Positions 1 through 10,088 of a stretch of DNA of 64,000 bases are shown piece after piece. Origin of the DNA: Nitzschia sp. pyKryTriq1 (Eukaryota > Bacillariophyta > Bacillariophyceae > Bacillariales > Bacillariaceae); contig OY101118.1 of NCBI GenBank assembly GCA_956465555.1, positions 1,178,001 to 1,242,000 of the forward strand, in the 5' to 3' direction. A program made the translations under genes and the position numbers. The notes beneath the pieces are model-generated. The model did no database searches and was not told the DNA's origin. It saw only the letters and a list, made by a program, of their open reading frames with translations. The first letter of the stretch is position 1, and every line of letters starts with the position of its first letter.

Positions 1-726
1 GGTGCTTGGAAGGAGCTTTGTCTTGATCGAAACCACACCATGATTGAGCTCTTCCATCCAAAGGAGTATTTTCCTTCAAAATGCTACGAGTACAAAAAGT
101 GGTCCAACTGTCATGCTCAGGAATGTTTTAACGTCATTAAATCGGTTTGGGGGTGCGACAAAGATGAAATGAAAGATTGCCCGCAGCAGTTTTCACGCAT
201 TCTGCACCAAGTCCGACACCCCATGCGCACTATCGAAACACTAAATGCCAGTATCTGCCCCCACCCCCAGTTAAAATCATCGTTCCTCAATGTTGTCGCG
301 GGGTTGTTCCCCGGTCGAAGTTGGAATTCCATGCCCTGCTTGAATGCCATGGCTTGGTACACTGTTGATTTCCACAAAACATTGATGGGCGCACGTGAAG
401 CCGGATTGGTTCATGGCGTCTTCCAAATCGAGAGCACATCTCCCTGTGAAGTGGCGTCCATGGCTGGATTCATGGATGAATCTACTGCGCTGTACACGCC
501 AAACGCTGAAAAGATTACCAGAGGCTGTCGAGAGCTTGACGGAAGTCTTGACGCTCAATCGGAAGACCTTTTTACACGGGTCAAGAAAACGAATAAGGGC
601 GACGTGATTCCTGGATTGACTCCTGTGACCTTGAAGGACTTTGATGACTCGCGTCTTGCGAAAGAAGTCAAAAATTTGGTTTCAGTGCTCGGATACGCGA
701 AGGAAGGCGACTCGGAATTCCTTTAG
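1..726 (+). CDS. Sulfotransferase-like protein, C-terminal part (5' end outside window)
   Basis: The reading frame is open from base 1, so the gene starts upstream; the first ATG inside the window (40) is probably internal. About 242 residues are visible. The segment RHPMRTIETL resembles the conserved 3'-phosphate (PAPS) binding block of the sulfotransferase family, where Arg and Ser/Thr contact the nucleotide, and the helical, Cys/Trp-rich remainder fits the C-terminal half of such enzymes. No hydrophobic segment is seen in the visible part. It ends 37 bp before the end of the convergent IPK gene. The call rests on one motif, so the substrate is unknown and a divergent P-loop enzyme remains possible. 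Confidence 0.55.
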   Translation, partial: GAWKELCLDRNHTMIELFHPKEYFPSKCYEYKKWSNCHAQECFNVIKSVWGCDKDEMKDCPQQFSRILHQVRHPMRTIETLNASICPHPQLKSSFLNVVAGLFPGRSWNSMPCLNAMAWYTVDFHKTLMGAREAGLVHGVFQIESTSPCEVASMAGFMDESTALYTPNAEKITRGCRELDGSLDAQSEDLFTRVKKTNKGDVIPGLTPVTLKDFDDSRLAKEVKNLVSVLGYAKEGDSEFL

Positions 727-763
727 TACACTCGTACCAATATCTGGATCCAGTGCATGTTTG

Positions 764-1905
764 TCATCTCTTCTTTGGTGTAATGATAGAAGCCACTTCG
801 ATTTCTGCTTCTGCGCGGAGAGCTTGCTCAGCGCTAGGTGATTGACACTTTACTATTGCCACATTGGTCCCCGATGCTGCAATTGTAGCTGCCGATTGAA
901 GCTTTGTCTATAGCAAAATGCATTAACTCTAGTTAGAAAATGCCAAAACGACAAAAGCTTCACTTCGTTTCCTTTCCAAAGGCTTACCGCTAGGCCACCA
1001 GTAACATCGTGACTATGACTAGAACTTGAGGCATCAACCTCTGTCGTGATTGTACCAGACTCCGCATCCACAAAAATGTTTCGTAGCAACTGCGCATCTG
1101 CGTTGATTCTAGGATCTTCACTGAAGACGCCGTCAACGTCCGTGATAAATATTGAGTGATGGACCCAGCTACCCGTCCCAATGATCTCCATGATCGTGTC
1201 CCCGCTCAAGATCCCACCATCTTCTCCATACAAGCAAGCATCGCCATGGAGTACGGGAACCAACCCGGCCTCAACTGTTGTCTTTACAATATTCTCTAGC
1301 ATTTCTCGAGGACCAATCTGTCTACCAGCATGAGCCTCCAGGCCTGGGATTCCAAAACAAGGAGAGATACCGACTGCGTTCACGCCGTGTTCAAAAAGGG
1401 TTTGGACAACAAATCGATTCAACGTCTGCACCGAAAGCCTTGTTTCGGCTAGACCTCGCATACGAAATCGCTTGTCGTCAACAGAAAGGGTTGCATTGGA
1501 GACAGGTTCCTCACTTTGTCCCTTCAGTCCATAATCTTTCGCCGAAAAGTGGCCAAACGAACCAGCTCCATGAACAATGATGAATGCCAAGTTCCTACTC
1601 GAGTCCCTCATTTTTTCACCGACACTACTGCACTCCTCTGTGTTCGATGGCGACAAATAGACAGAACTCGCTGCTTGTGATATCGACTCGGCGAACCAAT
1701 CCAATGCATCGCCATTAAGGCTTTCGCGTTCGGCTTTGTGGGTTATGGAGGATCCCCCGATCTTCACGAGGACTACCTCGAGATCATCGCCAATCGAGCT
1801 AGCGAATTGAAGCTGCCGAAGCAGAACGACGACGACTGCCGTTAGTATCCGACGGCTGTGTCCCAAACGCCCCGAACTCAGTGATAAGGACATCAGTGTT
1901 GCCAA
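764..1905 (-). CDS. IPK: Isopentenyl phosphate kinase (2 exons: 1905-988, 907-764)
   Basis: Amino acid kinase superfamily enzyme that phosphorylates isopentenyl phosphate to isopentenyl diphosphate. Exon 1 carries VLVKIGGSSITHK (N-terminal Lys/Gly nucleotide loop), VHGAGSFGH with the family's catalytic His, VPVLHGDACLY and FITDVDGVFSEDP. The frame continues into an intron at a GTAAGC donor (987); joining to the acceptor at 908 gives DVTGGLATKLQSAATIA, the expected substrate-side C-terminal block, and a stop at 764-766, for 353 residues. The extension before the kinase fold (about 40 residues) is hydrophobic and could be a targeting signal. IPK belongs to the alternative mevalonate branch or to recycling of isopentenyl phosphate; which applies here cannot be told from sequence. 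Confidence 0.9.
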
Positions 1906-2491
1906 ATCCTTTCGAAATAGGAAATCTTTGAAGTTTGAAGTCTTTGCTGCATTTTTTTTTTATGGTTTGGTTTTTGTTGGTTTTTGGTGCTATGTGTATG
2001 GCCCTTTTGACGTCATATTTATTCGTGACTCGTATCGTGACTGAATTCCGCACCATTCTAAAAAGGTGATCGTGGATGCTCTTTTAGAGTAGTCTAGCTC
2101 GTGAGAGTTTACTTTCATCACTATTTTTGTTTCTACATAGTCTACTTCTTGTAACCTTTGATATCGGTCTTCATTTGAACGGTGGCACACGTAGTGCAAG
2201 TACAGTAGTAGCAATGCTTCCAACAGGAGCGATGTTATCCTCCTCCTCGGTAGCATGAATGACATCCGTACTCGTACTTGCACTCTCGCGCCCCTGTAAT
2301 GTAGAAGTAGCAAATATATCGTCGTACTGTACGTTCCTGGTTCATACCGTTACTTATACTCTGCAGTACAGTCTACTCCTGGTACAGGAACATCCAAGGG
2401 TGCGGGTCACCACGCACTAACGTGGAACTCGCTTTACGGGCACGCTTGGACAATGCTCTTTTGCGCTAGCCACGCTCCGTGGCAAAGCCCG

Positions 2492-2563
2492 CTTGGCCTG
2501 GGCCAAGAATTCTTGGCCTATTCTTGGCCCAGGCCAAGAATTCTTGGCCTATCTTGGCCTGGA
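2492..2563. repeat. Tandem nested palindromes, 31-bp period
   Basis: The perfect 18-bp palindrome GGCCAAGAATTCTTGGCC occurs at 2501-2518 and again at 2532-2549, a spacing of 31 bp. Each is embedded in a second palindrome, CTTGGCCTGGGCCAAG (2492-2507) or its variant (2523-2538). A further copy of the 16-mer lies at 2822-2837, on the other side of the QTRT1 relic, next to a GCCACGCT motif that also occurs on the left (2470-2484). The arrangement suggests the two ends of one repeat element. Confidence 0.8.
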
Positions 2564-2571
2564 CCATCAAT

Positions 2572-2733
2572 AGCCAAGGCCGTACATACGACCAAATCCA
2601 AAGGATATCAGACACTCATCAAATATCGTGGCCGATTGTCTGGTAGATTTTGACAGGCATGATCGACTACCTTCCAAAAGTCGTCCTTACTTTTTCGACC
2701 GGCCAGACCACCGATAGCATGAATTGTGTGTTG
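2572..2733 (-). pseudogene. QTRT1: Fragment of queuine tRNA-ribosyltransferase catalytic subunit
   Basis: Reading the minus strand downward from about 2733 gives HAIGGLAGRKSKDDFW, then NLPDNRPRYLMSV, a TGA at 2610-2608, and in the same frame YPLDLVVCTAL. In the tRNA-guanine transglycosylase family this region reads AIGGLxGGExKDDFW...LPxxKPRYLMGVGYPxDLVVC. The TGA stands where a Gly codon is expected (GGN to TGA is one change if GGA), and the preceding Gly is Ser. Similarity stops abruptly on both sides, so this is a fragment of about 160 bp, not a whole gene. It sits between copies of the GGCCAAGAA palindromes, as if captured by a mobile element. A working copy must lie elsewhere in the genome. 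Confidence 0.75.
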
Positions 2734-3228
2734 AGCGTACAGTATGAGCACGTATGCTCGGTTGGTCCGAATGACCAACAGATTTTTAAAAAAATGGGGG
2801 GGGAAGCACAGAGCCCCCATTCTTGGCCTGGGCCAAGAACCGTGGGCCACGCTGCGAAGCAGACACCGCGGTTTCGATTTAACGCGCTTTTGAGTTCAGT
2901 GGAGGAAGGTGGAGCGCGCGTGATCGCTCGATCCTTGGATGTTCCAGTACCAGGTACCAGTACTCGTAGCGTACTTGTACCGGTAGGTGTTGAAGAGGAG
3001 CGTACGACATACTCACGCTGGATCTTTGACTTGTCTGACTGACTCACTCGACCGAAATGTACCGTCCGTCTGTCGCGACAAGCCGCGATGAGACATGAGA
3101 CAGACGATGATGATGGATATGATGAATGTGGATGACCAAAAAAATAACAAAATCGATCGCTGATCGCTGTCTGATGTTCATTCCCTTCTGCCAATCTTCT
3201 TCGCATTGCACTTGGAAGATTTCTGTAT

Positions 3229-3753
3229 ATGTTGTTGGACGTGTTCAGCATGGAATCTTCCTCCTCAGACGACCCATCATCCAAGTCGAAGTATTTCATT
3301 CAAGTCTCTGAAAATCTTCCAACGTTGCAAGAATGTTACGACTTCGTCAACAATCCCGGTTGTGGTGCCGTGTCCACTTTTGTGGGGACGACACGCGATA
3401 ACTTCCAAGGGAAAAAGGTCACGAAATTAAGCTACGAAGGTTATGTTCCCATGGCAGAGAAGGAACTGAAAAAGTTGTGCGATGACGCCACTGAGAAATT
3501 CTCCGTTCACAAGATCGCAGCGGTGCACATCCTCGGGGACTGTCCAGTAGGCAAGGCCAGCGTCATTCTGGCATGTTCAAGCCCTCATAGGAGAGACTCT
3601 CTTCAATGCTGTGAATTTTTAATTGATGAGCTCAAAGCTAGAGTACCAATATGGAAACGGGAAGTTTACGAAGGGGACGACAGCGCTTGGAAGGAGAATG
3701 TGGAATGGAAAGAAGGAAAACGTCGTCGAGTCATGGTCAAAGCAGACGAGTGA
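3229..3753 (+). CDS. MOCS2B: Molybdopterin synthase catalytic (large) subunit, MoaE/MOCS2B
   Basis: MoaE-type protein that, with the small sulfur-carrier subunit MoaD/MOCS2A, converts precursor Z to molybdopterin in the cytosol. Visible family blocks: STFVGTTRDNFQGK, LSYEGYVPMAEKEL, VHILGDCPVGKASV, SSPHRRDS and ARVPIWKREVYEGD, the last containing the conserved Lys residues near the active site. Length (174, or 167 if ATG 3250 is used) is normal for the family. Two starts are possible: 3229 adds MLLDVFS, while 3250 begins a Ser/Asp-rich leader; neither looks like a transit peptide. Single exon. The small subunit is not in the window. Confidence 0.93.
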   Translation: MLLDVFSMESSSSDDPSSKSKYFIQVSENLPTLQECYDFVNNPGCGAVSTFVGTTRDNFQGKKVTKLSYEGYVPMAEKELKKLCDDATEKFSVHKIAAVHILGDCPVGKASVILACSSPHRRDSLQCCEFLIDELKARVPIWKREVYEGDDSAWKENVEWKEGKRRRVMVKADE

Positions 3754-3956
3754 TACATATCTCGTAATAGAATTGAGATATGATACCCAGTATTATTGGT
3801 TTACTATTGATGCATGCTCTTGACGATAGAATGCCTTTTATATCATGCTACGATATCGGCACATGGTACGAATTGTAAATGTCTACTCGAAGTAGCCAGG
3901 TAATGCTACCTCTGAATACAGGACAGCATACTACTCAAATAGAGGGGGTTACACTT

Positions 3957-5141
3957 CTAGCTTTGTTTGCATTCTGGGGTTTCATCACCGGTGGGTGCTT
4001 GACCCTCGGGCCATTTGAGAAGACCATCCATCGCTGCGTCCATCTCCTGCTCCATGCCGTGCCCAGTATACCACAATATAGCCTTTGGAACGATGTGGGA
4101 TCGGAAAGCTTGCGCGATATCATAGTCAGCATTAAATGCAGCCTCTAATCGCATAGCTTCCTCTTCGTTCATGGATTCCAAGCTCGGCATTTTAGGCGGC
4201 GTGAAGAAGTGGAAAAACGAGTCTTTCTTTTCCTTCTTCACAATAGTTCTAATTTGACCAGCGTTTTTGCCTTTTCCGCGTTGTTGTTGCGTCACTTCAG
4301 CAAAGGTCAAACATTTCCCTTTCTTCCACTGGATGTCGCACCCCTCAACAAGTTTTAAGATTGGTTCATCTCCAAGAAGAAGATTTGGAACTTCGTATTT
4401 CTTTGTCAACACTGAATTCTCAAAAAAATCATTCTCCGCGAAATAAAAGCTCAAAGTGAATCCCTCGCCATTGTCGTCATCAGTGCATTTGATATCTTCC
4501 AGGGACTCGAGACAGGCGATATCATCTTCCGTGAGAAGTTCGGCAACAACGTCCATATGGGCCAGTGTCAGCACCCAAAATTGTGGGATTCCCTTCTCTC
4601 TTTCACCGTCTTCGTCGTCTTCATTTCCATAAGCAATCTCATCATCAAGCTTTCCGGAAATGACATCGGCCCTCTTCTGATACAGGGGTTGTGCAAGCGC
4701 TTGATACTTGGCTTCGAGTTTCGCCCGTTCAGCGAGGTATTCCTTCATACCCCTTTCTCGTTCCTCGTGCAAAGCCTTCAGCTTTGCCACGCGCCTCTGA
4801 ACATACTTTGGAAGTTGATCCACCATGTTTTCTGGTGAGTCATCCTCATCCTCGTCATCGTCGTCATCATCATCATCGTTTTCCTTCGACACGTTATTAT
4901 CGTTCAAGACCCCAAAGGGAGAAGGACAATCTGCACTCTTCACAACGGTCTCTGCGTACGCCCGGACAAACTCATGTTTCTCACAAAATGTCGACGTCAG
5001 AATTCCTTTTGCTTGTAATTTGAGTTTGAGCTCACCGACTTTCATATCCTTGGCTTTCTCCATTTCAGCCTTGACTTTTTCCTCGAACGTGGTCGGGACA
5101 TTCTCTGCGCTGCCGTCGCTGTTGGACGATGCCTCCGTCAT
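3957..5141 (-). CDS. NAP1: Nucleosome assembly protein 1 (NAP family histone chaperone)
   Basis: 394-residue intronless gene. The NAP fold spans about residues 110-370: PKYVQRRVAKLKALHEER begins the long dimerisation helix, followed by the KYQALAQPLYQKRADVI motif, GIPQFWVLTLAHMD, the beta subdomain (FTLSFYFAENDFFEN), GCDIQWKKGKCLT, and FFHFFTPP shortly before the end. An acidic stretch of about 15 Asp/Glu lies at residues 88-102, upstream of the fold, whereas many animal and yeast NAP1 proteins have a longer acid tail at the C-terminus; here the tail is short and ends CKQS. Role by family: shuttling and deposition of H2A-H2B. Convergent with the MoaE gene, 203 bp apart. Confidence 0.95.
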   Translation of the reverse strand: MTEASSNSDGSAENVPTTFEEKVKAEMEKAKDMKVGELKLKLQAKGILTSTFCEKHEFVRAYAETVVKSADCPSPFGVLNDNNVSKENDDDDDDDDEDEDDSPENMVDQLPKYVQRRVAKLKALHEERERGMKEYLAERAKLEAKYQALAQPLYQKRADVISGKLDDEIAYGNEDDEDGEREKGIPQFWVLTLAHMDVVAELLTEDDIACLESLEDIKCTDDDNGEGFTLSFYFAENDFFENSVLTKKYEVPNLLLGDEPILKLVEGCDIQWKKGKCLTFAEVTQQQRGKGKNAGQIRTIVKKEKKDSFFHFFTPPKMPSLESMNEEEAMRLEAAFNADYDIAQAFRSHIVPKAILWYTGHGMEQEMDAAMDGLLKWPEGQAPTGDETPECKQS

Positions 5142-5912
5142 CTTGCTATTACGTCGCAGCGCTTTCTGTAAAGATATCGCTCTCTAGTCCGAGCTTTGTG
5201 AATCGAGATGTAGTCAGTATCGTACGAAGTAGATCGATCGAATGGTCGACTGGTTATCGTAGGCCTCTCATCATCATCATCGTTCTCACCTTTCACCATC
5301 GTAACAACAAACCACACAAACCACAAAACACCGCCGTCGAGAATTTTGAAGATTTTTCTTCTTTGATTGATTGGTTCTGGCAAGTCGAACTGGTCAAATA
5401 CAGACTGAAATGAGACGCTCGTGTTTGGTATCCGGGATTCGATTCATCACAGTTCTCCTTCTTGAGAAGCTTTTTTCAATAGCCCTTTCGATCGACTACT
5501 ACTGGTAGACTATCTAGTCCACTGAAACTTCCGTAGACTTTCTACTGTACAGTCATTGCAATTTCTATCCCACATGAAAAGTTTACCGCTATGATCAAAG
5601 AACTTGAAACTGACCTTCTAACGAGAAATCTTGTCGGTTTCTTCCGTGCCCCACAAAGGGCAAAGCAAGCACGATAGCTGATGTCAAGAAACTGATCGGA
5701 TCGGTGAACGCACGCCCATCTCAGTGAAACTGTAATCGAAACAGACTTCACAAAATGAACATTTTCATTCGTTCTTTCCTCATCCCATCCACAGCTCTCT
5801 CCAATCGGTTGCTTCCGTCGGTTGCCATTGCATACTCTTGTCTCATAAAGAAACGATCGTGGAAACGACCAGGACTGTTGCAGAGTAGATTGAAACAGAC
5901 CAAAACGCAGCA
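5142..5912. promoter_or_regulatory. Divergent upstream region of NAP1 and MYB
   Basis: 771 bp separating two divergent starts. I see a CATCATCATCAT tract (5271-5281) and CGATCGA motifs, but no clear TATA box and no coding frame worth naming. Confidence 0.4.
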
Positions 5913-6862
5913 ATGAACTTCCTTCCATTTCAAACAAACGCCCATATTCCTTCGAATACGAGCCCAAAGCCCAACAATCTCAATCCGTCAAAAGAAAAGG
6001 GTTGCATTTCGCTCGCTGAAGCTGTATCTCGGTCGCCCATCATTCCACCCGGCCACAGCCATTCCAAGCGGCCAGTGGCATCGTCTTCGACGCGAAAGAT
6101 TCGACAACCTTGGTCGACGACTGTAAGAATGATCTGATTCTGGCTATGTAATGCGTTGTGTACTGCTTCTCACACACCCACTCTCTGACTTCTCACACAC
6201 CCACTCTCTGACCCGACAGGAGGATAACCTTCTCGCTGGTCTGTTGAAGAAACACCGACATGATCAGCCGAACTGGAGACAAATCGCCGAGGAACTGAAT
6301 CGAAAATCAGCTGCTTCTAGTAGAACTGGCAAGCAATGTCGGGAGCGCTGGCGCAATCACTTACGACCAAACCTGAAGAAAGGTGCCTGGACCATCGCAG
6401 AGGAGCAAATGATTCGCAACATGTATCAAATGTTTGGACCAAAGTAAGTGATCTTGCCAGCATCATATTGTACGTCTGCGTGAGCTCCAAATTTGTCTCC
6501 TCACATGCTTGCTTCTCTTTTGAAGATGGTCGTGTATGGCAAAACTTCTGGAGGATCGCACGGATAATGACATAAAAAACAAATGGTATTCAATGTACAG
6601 AAGTGGCAAGGTGCAACATGCGAGAAAAGGAAGTGCTGTGATCCAACAGTCCACCGAGCAAGCAGTCTCCACGTCCCCGAACTCAAACCAGACTGTACCG
6701 GTTTCACAGGCACCCGAGTTCCCACCCGCGCTCAGTCTTGCACCAATCTTAGTGGCAACAGGCTCAAACGGCACTGCCGCTGATGTACCTTCGAACGAAC
6801 TCGACAATGCCGCAGGTGCAACCATCACTTTCGCGTGCTCTTGGGGGGATTTGACTTTTTAG
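5913..6862 (+). CDS. R2R3-type MYB transcription factor (exons 5913-6122, 6220-6443, 6526-6862)
   Basis: 256-residue protein. Spliced, it reads PWSTTEDNLLAGLLKKH...NWRQIAEELN..RTGKQCRERWRNHL for the first repeat and KGAWTIAEEQMIRNMYQMFG, KWSCMAKLLE, RTDNDIKNKWYS for the second. Each repeat has its spaced Trp residues, except that the first Trp-equivalents of the second are W, M/Y and W, and the usual RTDNxIKNxW end of the second repeat is exact. An insertion (KSAASS) sits before RTGKQC in the first repeat. The introns split both repeats: phase 0 at GTAAGA 6123 and phase 2 at GTAAGT 6444. The C-terminal third is Ser/Thr/Pro-rich and unstructured. DNA binding and nuclear location follow from the family; targets are unknown. 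Confidence 0.9.
6167..6212 (+). repeat. 23-bp perfect tandem duplication in MYB intron 1
   Basis: A pyrimidine-rich 23-mer beginning TTCTCACACACCCACT is present twice in direct tandem (6167-6189 and 6190-6212), ending 6 bp before the acceptor AG. It doubles the polypyrimidine tract of this intron. Confidence 0.9.
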
Positions 6863-7080
6863 ATAGCCAACCATTTTGAGACAGCGAGGGGCGTTTCATG
6901 TGATCTGAGCTCACCCCAACCTGAATAGTAGTCGGTGATAGTGTATTTCAACCGACTGCTAATGCTAGATAATCATATATCCGTGAGAATAGCAAGTAGC
7001 ATACTATAGTGAAGCAAGTTGCTGGCACCCTTACCCCCAAATGCTTGTTCGAAACGTGATCTCGTGTCCACCCTACTACT

Positions 7081-9432
7081 CTAGGGTCGTTCTCGGTGCG
7101 ACAATCGAAAACGACGCGCCACCTTCGTTCTAACGTCTGCAGGAAAGACTTCTGGTATATCTTGAATGTCCACCTCAACGTCGCTCAGTTGCGCAAACAT
7201 ACACTGGCAGCGGACTAGGACTGGAAATTTCGGCGTCTCGTCGTCCACCGCGACATCCGGCTCCATCTCGAATCGCGCCTGTAACTGAAACTTCTCGCCC
7301 CCACCTAGTTCAGATACACACCAGATCACGCTACGTTTCGAAGCATTCCAAACACCACCAGCCGGCGAAGTCGTCAGAGATTCCCCCCGAACGACCGGCG
7401 GAACCCCCATGATGATCGTCAGGTCGGTCAGATTGTCCTCGTTGTGGGGGTTAGAACTGATCTGTAGTGCTACCCGCCAATGAGGCCCTTCCAGGCGAAC
7501 ACGCGTTTGCACTCTCTGTCAAAGAATATAATGTTAGTGAAAGCTACATGTATCCAACAAGCAAGCTAACATGGCACGGCCCGGTGTACTTACAATGGGT
7601 ACGGGTCGAAGCTCACTTCCACACTTGTATCTCATAACCGGAAAGTAGTTGTCCCCCTTTGGTACTGAGACGGTGAATTTGTAGTCTGGTCGACGACTTG
7701 GCGGCTCTTGATTGATCGTGCCAGCCATGTCCTCCGCAAACTTCTTATTCTCTTGGAGCGACATGATATGACTCGAAGGGTCTCGTATTGATAGATAGAA
7801 TGGTACTGCTTGCTCGGCATTTGTCTTGACCTGCACTTGGACTACCCCTTCCACCGAGCACGAGGACATCTTCGATAGCTTGTAGAAGCAAGTGAGATCT
7901 TCATTCAAAGCCACGTTGACTTGGACACGAGCAGCCCCACTAGTAGAGTGGCCTGTCGCTCGTGTGCTACCCCCAGTGCCCATATCCGGCCCGAAAGCAT
8001 CCCCTCCAAATCCCGCATCCATTGACATATCAGGGTTGTCAAAGAAGTTACCTCCAAGTTTCCGTGATGACGCCGTGGTCTCTGAAGTCGTTGATGCTGT
8101 GTCGCCCGAATGTGCGGAAAAAGGATCAAAATTCTTGTTTTTACCAGCACTATTACTGCCATTTCCATTGTCGACGCTCCAAGTCGATTGAGTTGTTTCA
8201 GATGATTTTCTGCGATGATCAGCACGACTTCGCGCCGGAGTGTCTATGCTTTGACGTCGCAATCTACTACCACCTGTGTCTTTGTTGGAAGCCATCAGAG
8301 CGGGAACAGAGGCTTGACGCGACTTGGAATTCAATACTCTTGCCGTGTCCTTTTTGGGTTGCTTGAGTTGCAACTTGGAAGCTCCTGACTTAACACTGGA
8401 AGCATCGGAAACACTACTAGTAGCAGTAGTGGCAGCGGAGGGGGTGGCCGTTTCGCGAGAGGACTTGGATTCGCCGCGGAAATCAAACCCATCCAGGTCC
8501 GCATCGCGCCCCGATTTTCTCCGCCTCGAAGTTTTGCTATTCTTCTCGTTCGTTTTCCCCTCAAATTTCCGAAAAATTGTATCATTCTGTGCTACTGACA
8601 AAACTGCTAACCGCTCGACCATAATTCTTGCTTGGTCAGAAGAATTCATCGAAAGAGGATTTTCAAATTCGGGATCTACTGCCATTTCAATGTTCTTCTT
8701 CTTGCCACTCTTCGTATCCTCTGTAAAAAGATGATAATCTTGAGCGATCGCCATAGCATTTGTGAGTCGAACTTCATCATCGGTAAGGAGGATGGAACTT
8801 AGCACTGTCGCGCAAGAGGCTCCATCCTCCGTCCCTGCCCGGGCCAAAATATCAATACAGTCTCTCATCCGTTGGGCTAGCGAGTAGTGAAGCGATGACA
8901 TGGCAAAGGCAGATGGCAAACCAGCCATACCAACGCACAATATCACACCTGAAACCTCTCTTTCCAATCCCTTGGTATTATTATTATTTGTTTTGCCATC
9001 TGTCGTGGTTGTGCTGGTGGAAGATCTAAGAATCAGCTGAACCAGCGGAGATATAGCAGCTTGATCTCTAATAAGCTTGTAGTGCAGCGCAATTCCGTGT
9101 CCCTTGGTTGGTCGAAACACTTGAGCATCCACCAGGAACTTTTCATCTTCCATGAGCAGAGCATTCGCCAGTTTGTCCGAGTTGTTGTTGTTGTTGTTGT
9201 TGGTCCGCATCGCCGCCACCGCTCTGTGCATTGAAACCAGATATCGATGAAGTTCCTGGACGGATTCCACACCAGCAGCCTGAGATATTGTCGAGACTGG
9301 GGAGGGCAGTAACAGCGGATCGCGCATTTGAATGGAAGACGATGATTCATCCGTGTTTATTTCTCCTTTCAAAAGCAGCGACAGAGAGACAAACTCTGGA
9401 CCCGGCGACGCTCGCGAATACAGCAGTTGCAT
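7081..9432 (-). CDS. Mu-homology-domain (muniscin/TCUP-like) membrane-trafficking protein (exons 9432-7594, 7515-7081)
   Basis: 757 residues in two exons joined in phase 0 (donor GTAAGT 7593, acceptor 7516). The C-terminal ~260 residues resemble the mu-homology domain: the ARVQVNVALNEDLTCFYKLS start, YKFTVSVPKGDNYFPVMRYKC, then ELRPVPIRVQTRVRLEG across the splice, LQISSNPHNEDNL, and GVWNASKRSVIWCVSELG with the Trp-rich signature. The middle (about 290-480) is low-complexity Ser/Thr/Arg. The N-terminal ~270 residues contain a predicted alpha/beta region with no clear F-BAR coiled coil, which argues against FCHo and for a plant TML / Dictyostelium TCUP arrangement; that assignment is inference. 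Expected role: cargo or lipid recognition in endocytosis. Poly-Asn runs come from AAC microsatellites. Confidence 0.7.
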
Positions 9433-10088
9433 GATGACAGAAATAAAAAACGAATTTAAAAATGTACCAGACCTGGAATTTGAAGGAAGAATCGTCTTCC
9501 CCCCTGTGTCATCTCCGGTCTCCTGAAATTTAAATGCTCAGGAGGTGGTGAGACAATACCGGTAGGTCTGCGATGCCTCTTCCCTCGTCGGTTATTTGCT
9601 ACTTGCGACGGACGGCAAGTTGTGCTTGTACAGTTCGTACTGGTACTGCAGCTCTCTGCATTCACTGACTGTGGCCGTTGTTGCCTGTGATGCATGACGA
9701 CTGATGACTGACCTGCACGATTATCGCGATGTGGGAGATGCAGTGCGATGATGCTGGATGGGCCGAGACACGCGAGGGAGGACGAGAGAGGGACGGAGGA
9801 GCGGCCAGGCGACCGCGAGCAAAAACGGACAAACGTTGATCGAATGAGTCGTCGTCGTCAGTCTCTCAGCTGCTGCTGCGGCTCTGCCTGCTGTCGCTGT
9901 GAGAATACAGGGGGTTTAGTCCTGTAAACTTGGGAATCTGCTAGTAGTTCTTGGAACCTCCAGCAAAGGCTTTGAAGAAGGAGCAGCCATGATTGCAACA
10001 GGCTAGTCCTAGAGAAAGGATTGTATAATCAGCTTGGCCAACTTGTTATACTCTTCTATCATCCCTGCAATGAGGCATCTGGATCATC
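9433..10088. promoter_or_regulatory. Upstream region of the mu-homology gene
   Basis: 656 bp with GTACTGGTACTGCAG near 9640 and several CGTCGTCGTC-like runs (9850-9900). No coding frame is supported. Confidence 0.35.

Larger units (their letters stand above)
1906..3228. other. Intergenic, 1.3 kb, with repeats and a gene relic
   Basis: Divergent spacer between IPK and the molybdopterin synthase gene. It holds GTAC-type palindromes (around 2290-2390 and 2945-3000), the nested GGCCAAGAATTCTTGGCC palindromes and the QTRT1 relic listed separately. Longer open frames here, including one on the minus strand at 2667-3299, have no recognisable domain apart from the relic. Confidence 0.6.

Noticed and set aside
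2667-3299. 210-codon minus-strand frame
   Set aside because: Most of it runs through spacer palindromes (GTSTLRVLVPGTGTS is translated GTAC repeat); it has no domain and overlaps the MoaE start.
5430-5460. GGGATTCGATTC, resembling a tRNA B box
   Set aside because: The flanks do not pair into a T stem and no acceptor or anticodon arm can be drawn.
7905-8734. Plus-strand frames over the mu-homology gene
   Set aside because: Shadows of the coding strand with no family match.
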